From: Acidobacteriaceae bacterium
Lineage (GTDB): Bacteria > Acidobacteriota > Terriglobia > Terriglobales > Acidobacteriaceae
Length of the DNA: 64,000 nucleotides
Assembly: GCA_003151335.1 (NCBI GenBank)
Contig: PLXE01000088.1
Span: 1-64,000 of the forward strand
Reading direction: 5' to 3'
This document shows positions 44,039-52,205 of the stretch, in pieces. The notes below the pieces were generated by a model. The model did not search any database. It was not told the origin of the DNA and saw only the letters and a list, made by a program, of their open reading frames with translations. The translations under genes were made by a program, and so were the position numbers. Each line of letters begins with the position of its first letter. Positions within the stretch are counted from its first letter, which is position 1.

Positions 44039-46084
44039 TTAGAAGGTAAACACCGGTCCGAACTCGGTGCGCCAATCGATCGACGTGCAGCTTGGCAAGC
44101 CGGCGATCTTGGTGGTGCAAGCACCTTTGGTGTCCGGAACAGCGTAGCTGGCGTAATGGCTCTCTTCAAAGCCGAACTGGACCCAAGGATTCATCTTATA
44201 GAAGATGGTCACGGCGTTGAGGTTGCTCTTGATCGGCCCGCCACCGGCCTCCGCGCTAATGCTCTTGGCGAATCTGAAGTCATTGGCAACAGCCGCATCC
44301 AGGCCGTATTCGTAGTACGCTTGCCAGCCCGCATTCCGGCCCTTCGGGTTGGCATTGAACCAGCGCGAGAGCGGGAAACCAGCCTGGATGAAGCCGCCAT
44401 AACCGCGCACTGGCTTTTGTGGGGCGATGACAGCATTGCCGGCCGAGTTGGTTCCAAAGACTACGGTGGACGAGCCATCCACCGAGAGGCCGTTCGCCTT
44501 GTTGGTCAGGCCCGCCGCCTGGTTGTAGTTGGATAAGAGCTGGCTCCCGAAGAAGAATCGCAGGTCAGCTCCCATGTAAGCGCTGGCCACGACAGTTGCC
44601 CAGCGGGTGGGCAGTGAGACTGCTATCTGATTGCCGTACGAATTGCTGTTATTGTCAACGCCTCTGGGAAAAGCATCTTTATAAAAGGCGGATGCTAGGG
44701 GGCTGGGCGCGTTCGGTACGTTAGAGAACGGCACCGTGGCCTGTCGTCCGCCATAGAAGCCGCTCCAGAGGATCTGCGCAGGAACTACGCCCGGAGCTTT
44801 GTCGAGCTGGAACTGGAGCACGACTCTGCCTTCAAACTCGGGCTTCCCGTTGTCGGCGCCCTGGCGCTCGCCGTAGCCCAACTGGTTGCTGGTTCCGTCG
44901 AGCACGACGTTGCTGCAGGTCGTGGTTGCGGCAAAGGTTGTATGGTTGACGGTTGTGGTGCAGGTCGAGGTTACGGCATCGGCGGGGACATTGCCTTCGG
45001 ATGGCATCATAATGGCAAATTCGGGCGAGAGCTTCCAGTTACGTGAGCCGCCCAGTTTTTCCACGAAGCCGAGACGCATCTGCGGAGAGCGTTCGTAGGT
45101 GTTGCCCCAATAAGCGCCGAAGAACGTGGTCTCGAACAGGTTCATCAGTGCGCTCGAGCCGTAAATCGTCCAGTCCTGTCCGGCTTCGAAGAAGATGTCT
45201 GTGTTCGGACTCACGGCCCAGTCAAGTCTCCCGAAAGCCAAACGCAGTGAGAACATACTGCTGCGAATGCTGGAGACGTTGCGGTTGTCGGCGCGGCTAA
45301 AGTTACCCTCGTAATCGCCTTCGATTTGGCCGGTGACGGTCACATTTTTCGAGATATCAGGCCATTCGAACTTGAAGCCCATACGGGTTTGCCGTGCCTT
45401 CATATGGAATTCGGGGTTGTTAGTTGGGCCGGTGTCGGCGCTCACGAAACCAGGAACCGGAAAATCGTCTCCACGGGGAGAACTGGTGTCATAATCCGCG
45501 GTGGCCTTGACGAAGCCATAGGGCGTCATTCTGACCGCACCCAACTTCAGGGCGCCCGCCAGACCTTCCTTAACTGGCGCGTCAAGCGGAAGTACCCGCA
45601 CCGGCGCGATGGCAGGAATTACGTCCGGAGCTTTGGCCTCTTTCGGTGCAGCAGCTTGCCCCGCGCCCGGAGTGGCGAGACTGGCATACTGCGTGGGACC
45701 GGATTCGGTATCAACCAGTGAGTGCAATGTATCTGCATCCGCGGCACTCTTCAGCTCTGCCGCTTCCGAGTCATTGACAACGCCTTTGGCCTTCAGCAGC
45801 AGCAGCAACTGCTGCATCCCTGCGGAGCCTGACATGCTTCGCAGACTGTTGGCTTCCGCTGTGGTCAGGATTCCCTTTTTTACCAGGAGATCGACCAAGG
45901 TTGGATTGATAACGGCTGCCGCTCCTACATTGGCGCCGCTGTTCGTGGTGGCGGCGCTGGTAGCCGCGTTGGTGGGATCCGCCGTGGTCGTGGCACTTGA
46001 GTCAGCAGCACAGACCGCCACTGGGAACAAGAGACACGCGATCGCGAGCAGGCACACTACCGATGACCGGAAACAATCTCGCAT
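44039..46084 (-). CDS. Large outer-membrane porin-like protein
   Basis: 681 residues. Signal peptide about 1-27 ('VVCLLAIACLLFPVAVCAAD'). After a Ser/Thr/Ala-rich linker, 'LVDLLVKKGILTTAEANSL' is a SHOCT-like N-terminal helix common in periplasmic ends of porins, and a second such segment ('LLLLLKAKGVVNDSEAAEL') follows. The rest is beta barrel: 'YGFVKATADYDTSSPRGDDFP', 'RMGFKFEWPDI', 'TVTGQIEGDYEGNFSRAD', ending in 'VFTF', a typical C-terminal aromatic. Matches the DcaP-like/putative porin type. ATG 46084 with GGAGGCGAAG upstream. A perfect CRP-like site lies 157 bases upstream. Probably an uptake channel for the same nutrients as the neighbouring liv operon (inference). Confidence 0.85.
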   Translation of the reverse strand: MRDCFRSSVVCLLAIACLLFPVAVCAADSSATTTADPTNAATSAATTNSGANVGAAAVINPTLVDLLVKKGILTTAEANSLRSMSGSAGMQQLLLLLKAKGVVNDSEAAELKSAADADTLHSLVDTESGPTQYASLATPGAGQAAAPKEAKAPDVIPAIAPVRVLPLDAPVKEGLAGALKLGAVRMTPYGFVKATADYDTSSPRGDDFPVPGFVSADTGPTNNPEFHMKARQTRMGFKFEWPDISKNVTVTGQIEGDYEGNFSRADNRNVSSIRSSMFSLRLAFGRLDWAVSPNTDIFFEAGQDWTIYGSSALMNLFETTFFGAYWGNTYERSPQMRLGFVEKLGGSRNWKLSPEFAIMMPSEGNVPADAVTSTCTTTVNHTTFAATTTCSNVVLDGTSNQLGYGERQGADNGKPEFEGRVVLQFQLDKAPGVVPAQILWSGFYGGRQATVPFSNVPNAPSPLASAFYKDAFPRGVDNNSNSYGNQIAVSLPTRWATVVASAYMGADLRFFFGSQLLSNYNQAAGLTNKANGLSVDGSSTVVFGTNSAGNAVIAPQKPVRGYGGFIQAGFPLSRWFNANPKGRNAGWQAYYEYGLDAAVANDFRFAKSISAEAGGGPIKSNLNAVTIFYKMNPWVQFGFEESHYASYAVPDTKGACTTKIAGLPSCTSIDWRTEFGPVFTF

Positions 46085-46240
46085 CTTCGCCTCCAAGCAA
46101 GTTAGCGCAATTCAATACCAGACGGGAAAGCCTGGCGTCATCGGGATTCCTGATCGGTAAATCCCATCTGTGAACTGGCCTTGGAGGGGAACTGTAAGGG
46201 ACAGTATGGGGAAGGCAAGCGGACATAGCTCACGCCTGAA

Positions 46241-46256
46241 TGTGACGTTGATCACA
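46241..46256. promoter_or_regulatory. CRP/FNR-family type site upstream of the porin gene
   Basis: TGTGACGTTGATCACA: TGTGA-N6-TCACA, the exact consensus half-sites of cAMP-CRP. It lies 157 bases upstream of the porin start. Another perfect site is upstream of livK. No promoter boxes are clear. The rest of 46085-46491 contains no gene. Confidence 0.6.
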
Positions 46257-46491
46257 TCGCGGCTGTGAGCAATGAGCCACTCCCCTTGGTTTTTGACTAG
46301 TAAGTTTAAGATTCTGCGCTAGTTAGTGGAACAGGAAGTGGCCCACGCAGGCAACGTGCACCCGGTTGCAACTTTTGTGGGAGAACTCGCCTCACCAGCC
46401 GCGGTAGCCAAGGCCCAAATTATGGGTCTCAAGTCTAAAAGCGCGAGCGCGCGGGCTTGTCTCTTTGCAGGAATGAGCTATAGACGAATTC

Positions 46492-47205
46492 CTAAAGTCC
46501 CAGATAGGCTCGCCGCACTTCGTCCATGTTGGCGACCTCGCGCGAATCGCCTTCAATCTCCACCCGGCCTTCGGCCAGCACATAGGTATAGTCGCTCAGC
46601 GCCAGGGCGAGGTGCACGTTCTGTTCGACCAGCACAATGGTCAGTCCTTGCTTTCTCAACTTTTTCAGAGTGAGAAACAACTGCTGCGCCAGCACCGGCG
46701 CCAGACCCAGCGAAAGCTCGTCGATCATGAGAACGACCGGCTCCTGCATCAACCCGCGGCCCATGGCCAACATCTGCTGTTCGCCGCCGGAGAGAGTGGA
46801 CGACCTCTGCTTGCGGCGCTCCTGCAAGCGCGGAAACGTATCGTACACGCGCTCCAGATTGTCCTTCTGCCGCTTGCGCGCGCGATGCGAATACGCGCCC
46901 ATCTCCAGGTTTTCTTCCACCGACATATCGGGGAAAAGCTGCCGGCCTTCAGGCACCAGGACCAGGCCGCGGCGGGCTTTGGCGTGCGGCGACATCCGGG
47001 TCACATCTTCTCCGTTCATCAGGACGCGGCCGCCCCAGCAAGGTATGCTGCCCATGAGGGTGCGCAGCGTGGTGGTCTTGCCCGCGCCATTGGCGCCTAT
47101 GACCGTGGTCATCTTGCCGGCCTGCACCTGCAGCGATATGCCCCATAGCACCTGCACCTCGCCGTAGCCAGACTCGAGTTTTTCGATCTGCAGAACGGCG
47201 TCCAT
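46492..47205 (-). CDS. livF: Branched-chain amino acid ABC transporter ATPase LivF
   Basis: 237-residue ATP-binding subunit. Walker A 'GANGAGKTTTLRTL' (about 36-49), signature 'LSGGEQQMLAMGRGL' (about 137-151), Walker B 'VLMIDELSLGL' (about 158-168), as in LivF; the short 'L-A-P-V' after Walker B is family-typical. It joins LivG and energises uptake of branched-chain amino acids or related amides/urea. Its start overlaps the last base of livG, so translation is coupled. Last gene of a five-gene operon. Confidence 0.95.
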   Translation of the reverse strand: MDAVLQIEKLESGYGEVQVLWGISLQVQAGKMTTVIGANGAGKTTTLRTLMGSIPCWGGRVLMNGEDVTRMSPHAKARRGLVLVPEGRQLFPDMSVEENLEMGAYSHRARKRQKDNLERVYDTFPRLQERRKQRSSTLSGGEQQMLAMGRGLMQEPVVLMIDELSLGLAPVLAQQLFLTLKKLRKQGLTIVLVEQNVHLALALSDYTYVLAEGRVEIEGDSREVANMDEVRRAYLGL

Positions 47206-47957
47206 CAGTTGTTCTCCTTGAGTTTTTCCGCGATGTCCGGGTCGCCCAGGTAAGCTTCAATCACCTGGGGATCGCGCGCCACCTCCTCAGGCCGCCCTTC
47301 GGCGAGCTTCTGGCCGAAGCTCAACACCACGATGCGATCAGAAAGGCTCATGATGGCCTGCATGACATGTTCGATCATGAACACCGAGATGCCGCTGTCG
47401 CGGATGTCTCGCACAATGCCGATCATGTGAGTGATTTCGGTGGGATTTAACCCGGCCAGCACTTCGTCCAGCAGAAGCAGCTTGGGACGTGCGGCCAGTG
47501 CGCGGGCAACCTCCAAGCGCTTCTTGCCGGCGATGGTCAGGGAACGGGCCGACATCTCGGCGCTCTTGGCAAGTCCGACGCGTTCCAGCACTTCCAGCGC
47601 CACTTTCCGCGCCGGCTTCAGGGCCAGATATTCGCGGCCGAAGCAGGCGCCAACGGTCACGTTTTCCAACACCGTCATGTCCTGCAGCGGCTTCACAATC
47701 TGGTGGGTGCGTGCCAACCCAAGGTGGACCACTTGGTTGGGAGAACACTTGGTGATGTCCTCACCGGCAAACTTTACCGTTCCTTTGTCCCCCTTGTACA
47801 CGCCGTTCACAACGTTAAACAGCGTGGTTTTACCAGCGCCGTTGGGGCCTATCAACCCCAGGATCTCGCGTTCCCCGAGGCTGAAGCTTACATCGGAGAC
47901 CGCCAGCAGTCCGCCAAACCGTTTGCTGACGCCGCTCACTTCCAGTAAGGGAGTCAT
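47205..47957 (-). CDS. livG: Branched-chain amino acid ABC transporter ATPase LivG
   Basis: 250-residue ATP-binding subunit: Walker A 'GPNGAGKTTLFNVVNG', LivG-type 'LARTHQIVKPLQDMTVLENV', signature region 'SLTIAGKKRLEVARAL' (in place of LSGGQ, as is usual for LivG) and 'LLLLDEVLAGLNPTE'. C-terminal 'YLG' motif conserved in the group. ATG 47957 overlaps the livM end by 4 bases (ATGA type), so the genes are translated in a coupled way. Confidence 0.95.
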   Translation of the reverse strand: MTPLLEVSGVSKRFGGLLAVSDVSFSLGEREILGLIGPNGAGKTTLFNVVNGVYKGDKGTVKFAGEDITKCSPNQVVHLGLARTHQIVKPLQDMTVLENVTVGACFGREYLALKPARKVALEVLERVGLAKSAEMSARSLTIAGKKRLEVARALAARPKLLLLDEVLAGLNPTEITHMIGIVRDIRDSGISVFMIEHVMQAIMSLSDRIVVLSFGQKLAEGRPEEVARDPQVIEAYLGDPDIAEKLKENN

Positions 47958-48919
47958 TCGATCACCTTGCGGGCGCGCGGCACCAGGCGATAGAGCCAGC
48001 CGATCAGGCCGCCGGGCGCAAACAGCACCACCAGCAGTAAGAGTCCGCCGGCAATCACCAGTTGAAAATTAGAGAGCTTGGGAGACGTCAACAGATACGA
48101 GCGCAGTTTCTCGTACAACCCTCCGCCTAACGCCGCACCAACCACCGTACCTTTGCCGCCGAGCATCAGCATCACGATTCCCTCCAGCGAGAGCATGAAT
48201 TCAAATGCAATCGAGGGATCGATCATGCCGTTCTTGTAGAACATCAGCGCGCCCGCTACCGCCGGAAGAAATGCGGACACGCTGTAAATGATGGCCTTGA
48301 ACACGGTGGTGTTAACGCCCAGGACCACGGCCGCATCTTCATCTTCGCGGATGGCAAACAGACCCAGGCCGAATTTCGAGATCTTGATGCCCAGACTCAG
48401 AATCATCGACAGCGCCATCACGCCGATCACCAGGAAGTAGGTCATCCAAAGAGCATGACGCGCTCCGCCCAGCCTCTCGTATGCGGAGAAGTCCACGTAC
48501 AGGCCCGTGGATCTGCCCCAGGGATCGAAGTTGGCGACAAAGGATTGCACAGCGAGCAGCACCCCGATCGTGGCCAGCGCGAAATAGGCGCCCCGCAATC
48601 GAAGAATGCCCATCCCTAACATCAGCGCGAACAGGCTGACCACCACACCGGCAGCCAGCGAGGCTGGCACCAGGTTCCAATTTCGCACCGTGGCGAGATA
48701 GAGTCCGACGTAGCCGCCCAGTCCGTAAAACACAATGTGGCCGAAGTTCACATACCCGGTATAGCCGATCATCAGGTTCAGGTTGCTGGCCAGAATGACG
48801 GCAATTGCAACCAGGATGAGGTCTTCGCGCATGGACACATCGTTGGCATGGAACGGAATGAACGCCATCAGCGCAGCAAAAATCAGGATCAGCCAGAAGA
48901 CCGGGCGCCGCAAGATCAT
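47954..48919 (-). CDS. livM: Branched-chain amino acid ABC transporter permease LivM
   Basis: 321-residue inner-membrane permease with about 9-10 helices. 'ASNLNLMIGYTGYVNFGHIVFYGLGGYVG' (about 44-72) is the LivM hallmark, and 'FAIREDEDAAVVLGVN' (about 190-205) is the EAA-like coupling loop contacting the ATPases. It forms the channel with LivH. Overlaps livH by 4 bases and livG by 4 bases. Confidence 0.95.
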   Translation of the reverse strand: MILRRPVFWLILIFAALMAFIPFHANDVSMREDLILVAIAVILASNLNLMIGYTGYVNFGHIVFYGLGGYVGLYLATVRNWNLVPASLAAGVVVSLFALMLGMGILRLRGAYFALATIGVLLAVQSFVANFDPWGRSTGLYVDFSAYERLGGARHALWMTYFLVIGVMALSMILSLGIKISKFGLGLFAIREDEDAAVVLGVNTTVFKAIIYSVSAFLPAVAGALMFYKNGMIDPSIAFEFMLSLEGIVMLMLGGKGTVVGAALGGGLYEKLRSYLLTSPKLSNFQLVIAGGLLLLVVLFAPGGLIGWLYRLVPRARKVIE

Positions 48920-49776
48920 GCCGTGGCCCTCGTGAAAATGCCTTTGGGAAAGGCAACCAGCACCACCACAAACAGTCCGAACTCAATCAGCGGGATCCAA
49001 CTGACGGCGATGAAGGGGGTCACCGCTCCCTCCAACAAGCCCAGTAATACGCCGGCGGCGAGGGCCCCGAGCGGCTTTCCCAGCCCAGCCAGCACGGTCA
49101 CCACGAAACTCTTCATCTGGTAACCGGCGCCGGAAAGAATGGTGAAGGGAAACAGGGTCGACACCAATGCGCCCGAAGACGCCGCCAGGGCGATGCCGAT
49201 GGCAAACGCTAAGGCCAGCACCATGGTCGAGGAGATGCCCATCAACTCAGCCGCTTCGCGGTTGTCGGCCACGGCCCGGATGGCCTTGCCGGGCCGAGTG
49301 CGATACAGAAATAGCTCCAGCGCCAACGCAATGATGACGGCAGCGGTGGCTGCGGCAATGTGGTTCCCGGTGAAAGTGTAGGCGCCCACGGTAAAGCCGC
49401 GCAGGGTGAAGTTCACGTTGTAGGGACTGGTACTCCAAATCGCGGTGCCGATCCCAATGATCATCATGTTCACGGCGAAGGTGGACAGCAGGCTCGACAA
49501 CTGGGAGCGCCCGATCACCCAATGCACGGAGATCCAATAAATAACCAGACCGAGCAGCAAACCCGCCACGAGGATGGGCAGCAGGAGGAAGTAGGCATTC
49601 ACCGGGAAGGCGGCAAACAAAATGTACATGCCAAACATACCCAGCGCGATGACCGAGCCATGGGTGAGATTGATGACATCCATCACTCCCCAGATCAGAC
49701 TGAGGCCCATAGCAGCCAGCCCATAGACCGAACCAATAAGCAGGCCATCAATCATGGAAGCGAGAATGCCAGACAT
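48916..49776 (-). CDS. livH: Branched-chain amino acid ABC transporter permease LivH
   Basis: 286-residue inner-membrane permease: 'IDGLLIGSVYGLAAMGLSLIWGVMDVINLTHGSVIALG' opening is typical of LivH, and the coupling loop 'IRAVADNREAAELMGI' lies at about 165-180. Partner of LivM in the pore. It starts 69 bases after the binding-protein gene, the only real gap of the operon, and overlaps livM by 4 bases. Confidence 0.95.
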   Translation of the reverse strand: MSGILASMIDGLLIGSVYGLAAMGLSLIWGVMDVINLTHGSVIALGMFGMYILFAAFPVNAYFLLLPILVAGLLLGLVIYWISVHWVIGRSQLSSLLSTFAVNMMIIGIGTAIWSTSPYNVNFTLRGFTVGAYTFTGNHIAAATAAVIIALALELFLYRTRPGKAIRAVADNREAAELMGISSTMVLALAFAIGIALAASSGALVSTLFPFTILSGAGYQMKSFVVTVLAGLGKPLGALAAGVLLGLLEGAVTPFIAVSWIPLIEFGLFVVVLVAFPKGIFTRATA

Positions 49777-49845
49777 TTCTCACCCTTTGCGCCGCATCGT
49801 TCGCCGGTGTGGCGCGCAACATTCGTCAATCAATGTACTGCAAAA

Positions 49846-51048
49846 TTAGTGGATCGGATACACCAGATTGGCGCTCTTGGCAGCCAGCGGCCAGACCACC
49901 TGCTTCACCAGCTTGCCGGACTTGTCCTTCTGCCATTGCGCCAAGACCATGGCATGGCCCACCTGCAAACCATGCTGATTGGCCTCGGTCGCAAACTTGC
50001 TGCGGCCATAGAACGTTGTGATGTCGGTGGCATTCAGCGCCGCCGCCACTTTCGCCGAGTCGGTGCTGCCTGCCTGTTCAATGGCGCGTTGCAGGATCAG
50101 GCCGGAGGCGTAGCCGCCCGCCGATTCGTAGCTGGGCGGAGCATTGAATTTCGCTGTGTAGGCTTTAGCGAAGTCAGCGCCGCTGGGCCCGTATTGTGGC
50201 TTGAACGCCGACTGGGGCTCCCACTGCGAGGGCACGATCACGCCCACGGCGGCATCACCCAGTTCGGTCCACTTGTCGCTATCGGGCGCCACCAGCAACG
50301 TGATCATCTTCAACTGGACCTTATGTTCGTAGAGTTGCTTGGCCAAGGTCGAGCCATCGGCATAATGGCCGCCGCCCAGCAGGATGGTGGACTTCGACGC
50401 AATCACCTTGTCGATAATGGCGCTGAAGTCGGTGGTGTTGGGGGCGTAGGCTTCGCTGAAGGCCACGTTGAAGCCAAGCTTTTGGGCATACTCCTTAGCG
50501 GGATTGACCACCGACACGGAGAACGAGGCGTCTTCATACACGAACGCAATCGCCGCCTTCGGGTCCTTCGTCTTCAGCATGTCCAGCACCCCCTTCAGGT
50601 ATTCCGCTCCTGGGGTGAACATCTGGAAAAGGTAGTGATTGCCCAGCGTATAGGTCTTGCCTTCGGCAGCGCCGGTAGTCAGCATGATCTTTTCATACTG
50701 CTCCGTCACGATGGCGGCAGTGGCCGTCAGACTGGAAGAGTACGGGCTGAACAGAAAATCGGCTTTGTCCTGCAGGATCAGGCGCGAGTAAAGCTGCTGC
50801 ACGCGCTTGGGGTTGGATTCGTCATCGTAGCTGACGAACTGGACCTTGTAGCTCTTGCCGCCCGCCTTGATGCCTCCGGCAGCGTTCACCTGATCGCGCC
50901 ACAGTTCGAAACCGCGCTTCTGCTCCAAGGAATCCACATTCATGGCCCCAGTGTTGGAGGCGGTGAAGCCAAGGGTAAGGTTTTGCGCAAATCCTGTGGT
51001 GACGAAGAGGGCAACAACCAGAAAGATGGGGAGTACAAGTCGTTTCAC
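49846..51048 (-). CDS. livK: ABC transporter substrate-binding protein (LivK/amide-urea type)
   Basis: 400-residue periplasmic binding protein with a signal peptide ('LVLPIFLVVALFVTTGFAQN'). The Leu/Ile/Val-binding fold is recognised by 'LGFTASNTGAMNVDSLEQKRGFELWRDQVNAAGGIKAGGKSYKVQFVSYDDES' at the start. The binding-site text is not close enough to name the ligand; branched-chain amino acids, amides or aromatic compounds are possible. The start is GTG 51048 after GAGAAGGTG. First gene of the liv operon, 91 bases after a perfect CRP-like site. Confidence 0.93.
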   Translation of the reverse strand: MKRLVLPIFLVVALFVTTGFAQNLTLGFTASNTGAMNVDSLEQKRGFELWRDQVNAAGGIKAGGKSYKVQFVSYDDESNPKRVQQLYSRLILQDKADFLFSPYSSSLTATAAIVTEQYEKIMLTTGAAEGKTYTLGNHYLFQMFTPGAEYLKGVLDMLKTKDPKAAIAFVYEDASFSVSVVNPAKEYAQKLGFNVAFSEAYAPNTTDFSAIIDKVIASKSTILLGGGHYADGSTLAKQLYEHKVQLKMITLLVAPDSDKWTELGDAAVGVIVPSQWEPQSAFKPQYGPSGADFAKAYTAKFNAPPSYESAGGYASGLILQRAIEQAGSTDSAKVAAALNATDITTFYGRSKFATEANQHGLQVGHAMVLAQWQKDKSGKLVKQVVWPLAAKSANLVYPIH

Positions 51049-51138
51049 GGTTCACCTTCTCGGATAGTCTAGTCTTAGGGTGGTTGAAAGCGTACGGCGA
51101 AGATTGCCCAACCCCCTATGACAACAGTCACTTGCAAA

Positions 51139-51154
51139 TGTGATTCTCCTCACA
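51139..51154. promoter_or_regulatory. CRP/FNR-family type site upstream of livK
   Basis: TGTGATTCTCCTCACA: exact TGTGA-N6-TCACA, 91 bases before the livK start. The same arrangement lies upstream of the porin gene at 46241-46256. Confidence 0.65.
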
Positions 51155-51463
51155 ATAGGGCCGGACAACGGCAGACGGCGGCTGGTAGAGCTTGGGCGGA
51201 AACCAAGCGTGGTATTTACCAGCGGCGTCCGCGGGGCGAAAATCCAGCGCCGTAGGCGCGAAATAGTCTAGCCCAGCACGTAGCCGCGGGCGGAGTGCTG
51301 GGTAAAGTGGGGAATGGATCTGAGTCCCATCAGGGACGGCACAACTCGCACACACCTCTGCTGCCAAGAAATTTGGGAACTCTGGGTTCTCGGTCCGGCA
51401 ATAGTCTGTAGACCGGTGGTTTTGGGTAAGTCAGGTTGTGGCGATGCACCGCAGCACAAAACT
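51155..51463. repeat. Family D repeat and spacer between the liv operon and spy-like gene
   Basis: 51269-51343 is a second copy of the family D element of 30586-30647: AGCCCAGCAC/GTGCTGGGT hairpin, a GTGGGGAATGGATCTGAG linker, then GTCCCATCAGGGACGGCACA. Before it, GCGCCGTAGGCGC (51247-51259) is another small palindrome. No gene in the stretch. Confidence 0.65.
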
Positions 51464-51477
51464 TAACACTTGTGTTA
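51464..51477. promoter_or_regulatory. Palindrome in the spy-like gene promoter region
   Basis: TAACAC-TT-GTGTTA, perfect 6-bp arms, 80 bases upstream of the start codon of the next gene. A candidate operator. It resembles but does not equal the TetR operator at 12971-12986 (spacing differs). Confidence 0.45.
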
Positions 51478-51556
51478 CCAGACTTTACCGTCGAAATCGA
51501 ATTGCCGGGGTTCCAATACATGACAGCCGAACTGTCAAGGAGGAAGTGAGAAGATT

Positions 51557-52063
51557 ATGAAAACCAAGTTTTGGAGCGTTGCTGTGGCGTTGTTAGCGCT
51601 GGTGCTGTGTGGCGCGGCGGTGCTCTCGTACGCGCAGCAGAATGAGGCGGCAGGTGCTTCGGGATGGAGTGGGCACCGGCACGGCCACATGGGCTTTATG
51701 GCCCGCGAGCTTAACCTGACCGATGCTCAGAAGCAACAGATCAAGACCATGATGCAGTCGCAGCACGCGACCATGCATCCGCTGATGCAGCAACTTGCGG
51801 AAAACCGCAAGGCCATGCTGGCCGTCACGGCGAACGGAGCCTTCGACCAGGCCAAGGTGCAGGCGATTGCCAATCAACAGTCGCAAGCGATGGCGCAATT
51901 GATGGTCCAGAAAGCGTCCATCCAACACCAGATCTACACCCAGGTGCTGACGGCCGATCAGCGCACCAAGGCCGACCAGATGCGCGAGAAGCAGATGGCC
52001 CGCATTGACCAGCGTCTGCAGAAGTTCGCGCAGCCCGCAACGGAAGCGACACAGCCGCAGTAA
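51557..52063 (+). CDS. Spy/CpxP family periplasmic chaperone-like protein
   Basis: 168 residues with a signal peptide ('VAVALLALVLCGAAVLSYAQQ'). The mature chain has two LTxxQ-type motifs, 'LNLTDAQKQQIKTMM' and 'VLTADQRTKADQM', and is all-helical, the mark of Spy/CpxP-like envelope stress chaperones, which act without ATP as dimers. It also has a His/Gly-rich stretch 'SGHRHGHMGFM', a possible metal-binding site as in CpxP/ZraP relatives. ATG 51557; AAGGAGGAAG lies upstream. Monocistronic. Confidence 0.85.
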   Translation: MKTKFWSVAVALLALVLCGAAVLSYAQQNEAAGASGWSGHRHGHMGFMARELNLTDAQKQQIKTMMQSQHATMHPLMQQLAENRKAMLAVTANGAFDQAKVQAIANQQSQAMAQLMVQKASIQHQIYTQVLTADQRTKADQMREKQMARIDQRLQKFAQPATEATQPQ

Positions 52064-52103
52064 CGTCAACAACGTTTGTGGCGCCCCATAGCAAAGAAAG
52101 TTA

Positions 52104-52162
52104 ACCACGGAGGCACGGAGATCACTGAGATGAAACTCCGTGCCCTCCGTGTCTCGGTGGTG
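52104..52162. repeat. Long imperfect palindrome between convergent genes
   Basis: ACCACGGAGGCACGGAG (52104-52120) is nearly complementary to CTCCGTGCCCTCCGTGTC and GGTGGT (about 52135-52162). This 'cacggaggcacggag' type element is widespread in bacterial intergenic DNA. It separates the convergent spy-like and DHA2 genes and may terminate both. Confidence 0.65.
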
Positions 52163-52205
52163 AATGATTTTCGACGGACGAAGCCGCAGGCCCGCTGTCC
52201 GAAAT

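Noticed and set aside
49360-51072. 570-codon plus-strand open frame opposite livH-livK
   Set aside because: Shadow of the liv operon; it spans two genes and an intergenic gap on the other strand.
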